Origin: Cytophagia bacterium
GTDB taxonomy: Bacteria; Bacteroidota; Bacteroidia; Cytophagales; Microscillaceae
Assembly (NCBI GenBank): GCA_004294005.1
Contig: RDZP01000006.1
Location: 1 to 54,459, forward strand
Length of the DNA stretch: 54,459 nucleotides
Direction: 5' to 3'
In this document: piece after piece, positions 49,986-54,459 of the stretch
How positions within the stretch are numbered: position 1 is the stretch's first letter
Layout: every line of letters begins with the position of its first letter
Notes under the pieces: generated by a model
Told to the model about the DNA's origin: nothing
Seen by the model: the letters and a program-made list of their open reading frames with translations, nothing else
The model's database searches: none
Program-made: the position numbers and the translations under genes

Positions 49986-52874
49986 TTATTTGGTTTGTAC
50001 TTCGTAAGCGTTTATTTTTACTTCGTGTTTTACTTCTAAATCTTTTTTGAAGATGAAATCATAATCTTCTAAATAAGAATTTTCGTTTTTATGGATAGTA
50101 TCTTTGTAGTATTCTTCACTCAAAAATACTTTTAAATCCTCTGTTTTACCCAATAATCTAAAAAACATATTTACTTTATCCCCAATAAGTTGTGGCAAGC
50201 CTCTGTCAAAACTTATCCAATCCATTTTTCCAGTACTAATAGCGAAACGTAATTCAAAATCTTCAAATTGACTTTGTTTTTCATTCAAATTATTGGCTAT
50301 TTTCAACGGAATTAGTCTTTTATCTGATGTCAAATTACTGAAAGCAACTGCAAAACCGTCACCTGCAAACAAAACAGTTGCCTCGTCTGCCATAATTTTA
50401 TACTTTTCTAATTGCGTGTTAAACAAATTGATAAGTTTTTTAAAAATTCGTAATTGTGTTTGTGTTTTCTTGCCACTAAAACCAACTACATCAACGCCCA
50501 AAATATAAGTATCTTTTTCTTCTACTTTTTCTGGTACAGGGATTACTTTTTCATTTTTATTTTCCATTTCTTTTGTGGGTTCAGGTATTATAAATGTTTT
50601 CTCACTCGAAGGTTTTTTTACTTCTTGACTGAGAGAAATTTCTATTTCTTTGTATTCTAATTTTTCTTTAATTTTGTGTTCTTCATTCAGTCTATACATC
50701 AAATTATCTAAAAATGTAATGACTTTTACTTTCCATTTTTCAAAATTAAAATTATCATTTCGACTTATAAATTCATTCACATATCCATTAAATACGCCTT
50801 TATCTGCGTTATTCATTGGGTAGTTTTTTCTAATTTCTTGTATTAAATCGTTGGTTTGCGTCTCAACAGATACTTGAAATGTATCTCTAAAAGTTTCATA
50901 TTTTTGTAACATATCTTCTACTTGTTTTTTTGTAGGGTTATTATTGTTTCCTAAATTCTTTTCTACTTCCTCAAACCTCTCTTGAGAAACTTCTTTATTA
51001 TCTTTCATTTTTACTTCATTGTCAGAAAAACTTTTTGTAAATTCTAAACCAAAATCTAATAAAGTATTATCAAATTTTGCTAATAATTGTTTTGAATTTT
51101 CATAGTCCCGATAATGCACATCTATATAATTAGTACCTTTGGCAGTAAAACCTTCTATCAACACAAAACCACCATTATCATCTACGAGTTGTGTGCCAAA
51201 ACGCCACATATTTCCTGTTTCTCCATAATTGCGACTGCGAATAATCAAACTTTGTAAAGTACCATATTTTAAAAAATTAAATTGATAACGAATATAGTTT
51301 TTTTCATTTTTCCAAGTAAGTTCCATCGCTTTTGATTTTTGCATTGGAAGTAAAGCAGGAGCCAAAAATGTACGCTCTTTCAAAGGAAAAGTACGCCATT
51401 TATCTTCTTCTTTTCTATCATCTTCTATTTCAAAACACACTTCACATCGAAGCATAAAGTCAATAAACAATGCTCTTTCTGCTTCACTATACGCTTTCCA
51501 TATTGTATCTTCTAAAATTATGCCTTCGATAATACCATCTTTCTGCAAAAATTTTCGATAACTATCTGCCCTATCAAAAATCATATAAATTGCCTCGATT
51601 GCTTTCTTTTGATTGAGAATGATAACATCATTTAACACAAAAAACACACCTGTATCATGAAAATATTTTCTTAAAATAGCAATATCTTTTGAATCTGATA
51701 AATGATTATTATGACAAATTGATGTAAATTTATCAAAAGAAATGGTATCTACTTGTTTGTCTTGTTCAGTTTGTATTGCCAACTGCACACTCCACCACGA
51801 AGTAGGTATTTCAGTTGTTTCACCTTGATTGTTAAGGGCTTTTCTGATGTAATTATCTATTTCTAATTGCAAGTCTTCAAAACCACTTTCTTCGTTTTCT
51901 TTTTTAAGCGATGAATCAATGTGTAATTCTTTGAATACACCATATTTATTCAACAATTTATCTATATTGTCTTGTCTTTTGATAGTATGTTTTTCTTTTT
52001 TTACTTTGGTTTGTACCAATAACACAGGATTTTTTTTATTCTCGTGGCGGGCATATTCCAACCAATATTCAATCGGATAGTTTTGATGTTCGATATCATC
52101 TTCTTTGCAAGTAGGTAATGATTCTGTTTCCATATCCCAAACCAACAAAAACAATGCTTTGGTTTTCATAAAAATACGGTGTGTGGCATGGTACATATCT
52201 TGCCCACCAAAATCCCAAATATTCATTTGTATAAAGTCAAAGTCTTCACCTTTTGCCAATTTTTCTAATGCCTTATGGTAGATTTGTATGGCGTGTGTAG
52301 ATTTTTCTTCTTTATCAAATTTATCAAAAAGCCAACGCTTGACCAAACAAGTTTTTCCTACTCGTCCATTGCCTACTATCACAATTTTAGATTGATATAC
52401 TTTTACTTTTCCGTCTTTAAGTTTTCTGATAAAACTTTCTAATTCTTCATAACCATTCTTATTTTCAAACAATGATTGTGGCGGATTGCCTAATTCATTC
52501 TTGCTCAAAACCAAATGTTTTAGTTTTGGACATTGTTCTAAAAGTGTCAGTGATATGGTTTTTATTTGATTCTCCCCCAAATTAATCTCCTTCAACTTCG
52601 ATAAATTCCCTTTGATTTCAAAACTTTTGATTTTACTTTGATAAGCAAAAATATATTCTACATTTGGGAAAATAGCCGCATCAATGACTAATTTTTCTAT
52701 TTCAGTTTCATTATAACTCAATTCTAATATTTGCACATCAGGCATCTCAAAAGTAGGAAAATCAATGGCTGTAAATTGATTTTTACTTAAATTGACGTAT
52801 TCCACTTTGTTCGCTTTGGCTTTCTGCCAAGTATTCAAAAAACTTTGCTCAAAATAAAGTGTTCTTGTTATCAT
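49986..52874 (-). CDS. LRR-Roc-COR (Roco) GTPase with C-terminal class III nucleotide cyclase-like domain
   Basis: LRRs (NLSKNQFTAI, INLGENQIKTI); Roc P-loop VGNGRVGKTCLVKRW and NIWDFGGQDMYHATH; COR segment GVFFVLNDVIILNQKKAIEAIY; cyclase-like ILGVDVVGFSG...FAGDGFAVAF...FAISTG...LIGDKVNMFFRLLG. Confidence 0.85.
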   Translation of the reverse strand: MITRTLYFEQSFLNTWQKAKANKVEYVNLSKNQFTAIDFPTFEMPDVQILELSYNETEIEKLVIDAAIFPNVEYIFAYQSKIKSFEIKGNLSKLKEINLGENQIKTISLTLLEQCPKLKHLVLSKNELGNPPQSLFENKNGYEELESFIRKLKDGKVKVYQSKIVIVGNGRVGKTCLVKRWLFDKFDKEEKSTHAIQIYHKALEKLAKGEDFDFIQMNIWDFGGQDMYHATHRIFMKTKALFLLVWDMETESLPTCKEDDIEHQNYPIEYWLEYARHENKKNPVLLVQTKVKKEKHTIKRQDNIDKLLNKYGVFKELHIDSSLKKENEESGFEDLQLEIDNYIRKALNNQGETTEIPTSWWSVQLAIQTEQDKQVDTISFDKFTSICHNNHLSDSKDIAILRKYFHDTGVFFVLNDVIILNQKKAIEAIYMIFDRADSYRKFLQKDGIIEGIILEDTIWKAYSEAERALFIDFMLRCEVCFEIEDDRKEEDKWRTFPLKERTFLAPALLPMQKSKAMELTWKNEKNYIRYQFNFLKYGTLQSLIIRSRNYGETGNMWRFGTQLVDDNGGFVLIEGFTAKGTNYIDVHYRDYENSKQLLAKFDNTLLDFGLEFTKSFSDNEVKMKDNKEVSQERFEEVEKNLGNNNNPTKKQVEDMLQKYETFRDTFQVSVETQTNDLIQEIRKNYPMNNADKGVFNGYVNEFISRNDNFNFEKWKVKVITFLDNLMYRLNEEHKIKEKLEYKEIEISLSQEVKKPSSEKTFIIPEPTKEMENKNEKVIPVPEKVEEKDTYILGVDVVGFSGKKTQTQLRIFKKLINLFNTQLEKYKIMADEATVLFAGDGFAVAFSNLTSDKRLIPLKIANNLNEKQSQFEDFELRFAISTGKMDWISFDRGLPQLIGDKVNMFFRLLGKTEDLKVFLSEEYYKDTIHKNENSYLEDYDFIFKKDLEVKHEVKINAYEVQTK

Positions 52875-52927
52875 TTGATTAAAAATAAATTAGACTATAA
52901 TTTGTTTGAAATACATACACATAAATA

Positions 52928-52947
52928 GATAGGCATAAATGCCTATC
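52928..52947. repeat. Short perfect palindrome upstream of Roco gene
   Basis: GATAGGCATaaATGCCTATC. Confidence 0.6.
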
Positions 52948-53135
52948 CTATACATACATAAAAAATATAAAATAATTTTTATAGATGTATATAAAATAAA
53001 TAGTAGAACTTTCATAAAAATTACTAATACTACTCTTTTGATGTAAAATAATTTTTAACTTTATTTTACTTTTTCGAATTTAAAAAAATTCAGGATAAAA
53101 ATTGGTTCATAAAGAGTCATCCGACTTATTTTGAG

Positions 53136-53300
53136 CTAAAAAACTAAAACACAACGAAATCCAATGTTGTTGTTCCTATTGTCTGCATCATTGTTGTTAC
53201 GATTACGAACAGCACAATTGTCTGTATTATTGAAATAAGCACCGCCACGATTGACAAATTGAGTAGTTTTATGGTAATTTTTACCCGTCTGCAAAAATAG
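53136..53300 (-). other. Candidate DGR template repeat (TR), immediately 3' of the RT gene
   Basis: Minus strand, in frame after RT TAG: LFLQTGKNYHKTTQFVNRGGAYFNNTDNCAVRNRNNNDADNRNNNIGFRCVLVF*; 11 of the last 37 codons are AAY; RGG...NNNIGFR matches the C-terminus of CLec/FGE-type DGR variable regions. True TR limits need a matching VR. Confidence 0.8.
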
Positions 53301-54302
53301 CTAATTAGTGTTTAAAAACAAAATTTTTTTACGCATTTTTTTTGTTTTTGCTTTTTGTATAAACACAAACAATGATGAAAGTCTATTTTGATATTGTTTT
53401 TCGGTATTTAATCCTTTTTTAAATGTAGCTTGAATGGCTTTGTATTTCTTTAAAAAACGTCTTTTACTTTTTTGTAATAATCTTAGATGTGTTCCTAAAA
53501 TTAAATAGCCTAAAAAGGGTACTCCTAATTTTGACTTTCTGAAAATAGAAAATTTCAAACTACATTCTAAATGTTTTTCTAAATAATAAGCGATTGATTT
53601 TTCACTCTTTTTGAGCGTTGATAACTCATTATCAAATAAAATCATATCATCCATATAACGCACATAACCTTTACAAACCAAATCTTCTTTGATATAATGA
53701 TCAAGTGATGCCAAATAACTATTGGCAAAATATTGACTTGTAAGATTGCCAATCGGAACTCCTTTTTTTATGCCTTTTTCACTTTCGTAACTATCAATGA
53801 TAAGTGTGAAAATACCCACTAATTTTTCCTCTTTGAACATATTACGTATTTGCTTTTTTAATACATTGTGGTCAATGCTATCAAAATATTTTTTTATATC
53901 CAATTTCAAAAAAAAAGCATATTTTTTTGTGTATTTTTTCGCTTGTTCGATAGCAAAAGAGGTTCCTTTGTCTTTTCTGCTCGCACAACTTGTATAAATC
54001 TGTTTCCTATCAAAATAAAAATGGCATACATTCATTAAGGCATGATGCAATACTTGTTCTGAAAAAGCACTTGCTGATATCAACCTTTCTTTTGGGTCAA
54101 ATATTTTGAATTGATAATAATTACCTACTTGAAGGTCATCTTCTAAAATCTGTGTCCTAAGCGTTAATAAATTTTTCTCTACATCTTTTTGGTAGTCTAA
54201 TACATTTTTATGCCACCGTTTTCCTTTGCTTGCCTTCCAAAATGCTAACCTCAAATTATCCATATCTACGATTTTTTCTATCAAATAATTTGCTCTTTTC
54301 AT
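53301..54302 (-). CDS. DGR-type reverse transcriptase
   Basis: 333 aa; FFLKLDIKKYFDSIDHNVL (catalytic D), KGVPIGNLTSQYFANSYLASLDHYIKE (DGR-type GxxxSQ in place of QGxxxSP), GYVRYMDDMILF (YMDD), GVPFLGYLI; no maturase or X domain. Confidence 0.88.
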   Translation of the reverse strand: MKRANYLIEKIVDMDNLRLAFWKASKGKRWHKNVLDYQKDVEKNLLTLRTQILEDDLQVGNYYQFKIFDPKERLISASAFSEQVLHHALMNVCHFYFDRKQIYTSCASRKDKGTSFAIEQAKKYTKKYAFFLKLDIKKYFDSIDHNVLKKQIRNMFKEEKLVGIFTLIIDSYESEKGIKKGVPIGNLTSQYFANSYLASLDHYIKEDLVCKGYVRYMDDMILFDNELSTLKKSEKSIAYYLEKHLECSLKFSIFRKSKLGVPFLGYLILGTHLRLLQKSKRRFLKKYKAIQATFKKGLNTEKQYQNRLSSLFVFIQKAKTKKMRKKILFLNTN

Positions 54303-54459
54303 ATTTTTTTAAATTAAGTAATTGTAGCACACACTTTTAGTGTGTGGACACACTAAAAGTGTGTGCTACGATTTTTTCTATCAAATAATTTGCTCTTTTC
54401 ATATTTTTTTAAATTAAGTAATTGTAGCACACACTTTTAGTGTGTGGACACACTAAAAG
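54266..54459. repeat. 100-bp tandem direct duplication spanning the RT start codon and a REP family B palindrome (second copy cut by the window edge)
   Basis: CTACGATTTTTTCTATCAAATAATTTGCTCTTTTCATATTTTTTTAAATTAAGTAATTGTAGCACACACTTTTAGTGTGTGGACACACTAAAAG occurs at 54266 and 54366. Confidence 0.95.

Noticed and set aside
53136-53300. Ordinary CDS encoding a small FGE/lectin-like protein
   Set aside because: No start codon, preceded by the RT stop in the same frame, only the C-terminal motif present; fits a template repeat better. A degraded VR remains a minor alternative.
53301-54302. Retron or group II intron RT
   Set aside because: Has the DGR-type GNLTSQ motif, no maturase/X domain, no intron domain V seen, and a TR-like Asn-rich sequence adjoins it rather than an msr/msd hairpin.

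Overview
AT-rich Bacteroidota (probably Cytophagales-like) chromosomal window. About 47 kb is ordinary housekeeping or lineage content: lpdA, fur-like regulator, dnaN, rseP, sbcD, ileS, LptA/OstA-like, M23 peptidase, ABC transporter, histidine kinase, T9SS-type secreted protein, a DTE-motif proton-pumping rhodopsin, and an SRP (4.5S-like) RNA. The left edge looks like an insertion-sequence end that truncates a SusC/RagA TonB-dependent receptor. The most interesting region is the right end (48.2-54.46 kb, genes on the minus strand). There a reverse transcriptase with the diversity-generating-retroelement (DGR) signature motif GNLTSQ plus YMDD is followed, immediately after its stop codon and in the same frame, by a 54-codon Asn-rich segment (...RGGAYFNNTDNCAVRNRNNNDADNRNNNIGFRCVLVF*). 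This segment has the hallmark of a DGR template repeat for a C-type-lectin/FGE-sulfatase-type variable protein. Downstream on the same strand lie an LRR-Roc-COR (Roco) GTPase with a C-terminal class III nucleotide cyclase-like domain and an unknown 401-aa protein. No variable region, variable protein or Avd was seen in the window. The window also carries several families of dispersed palindromic (REP/MITE-like) repeats, a 100-bp tandem duplication covering the 5' end of the RT gene, and paired palindromes that share a core but have different self-complementary arms. All calls come from reading the sequence and the supplied ORF translations; no searches were run.
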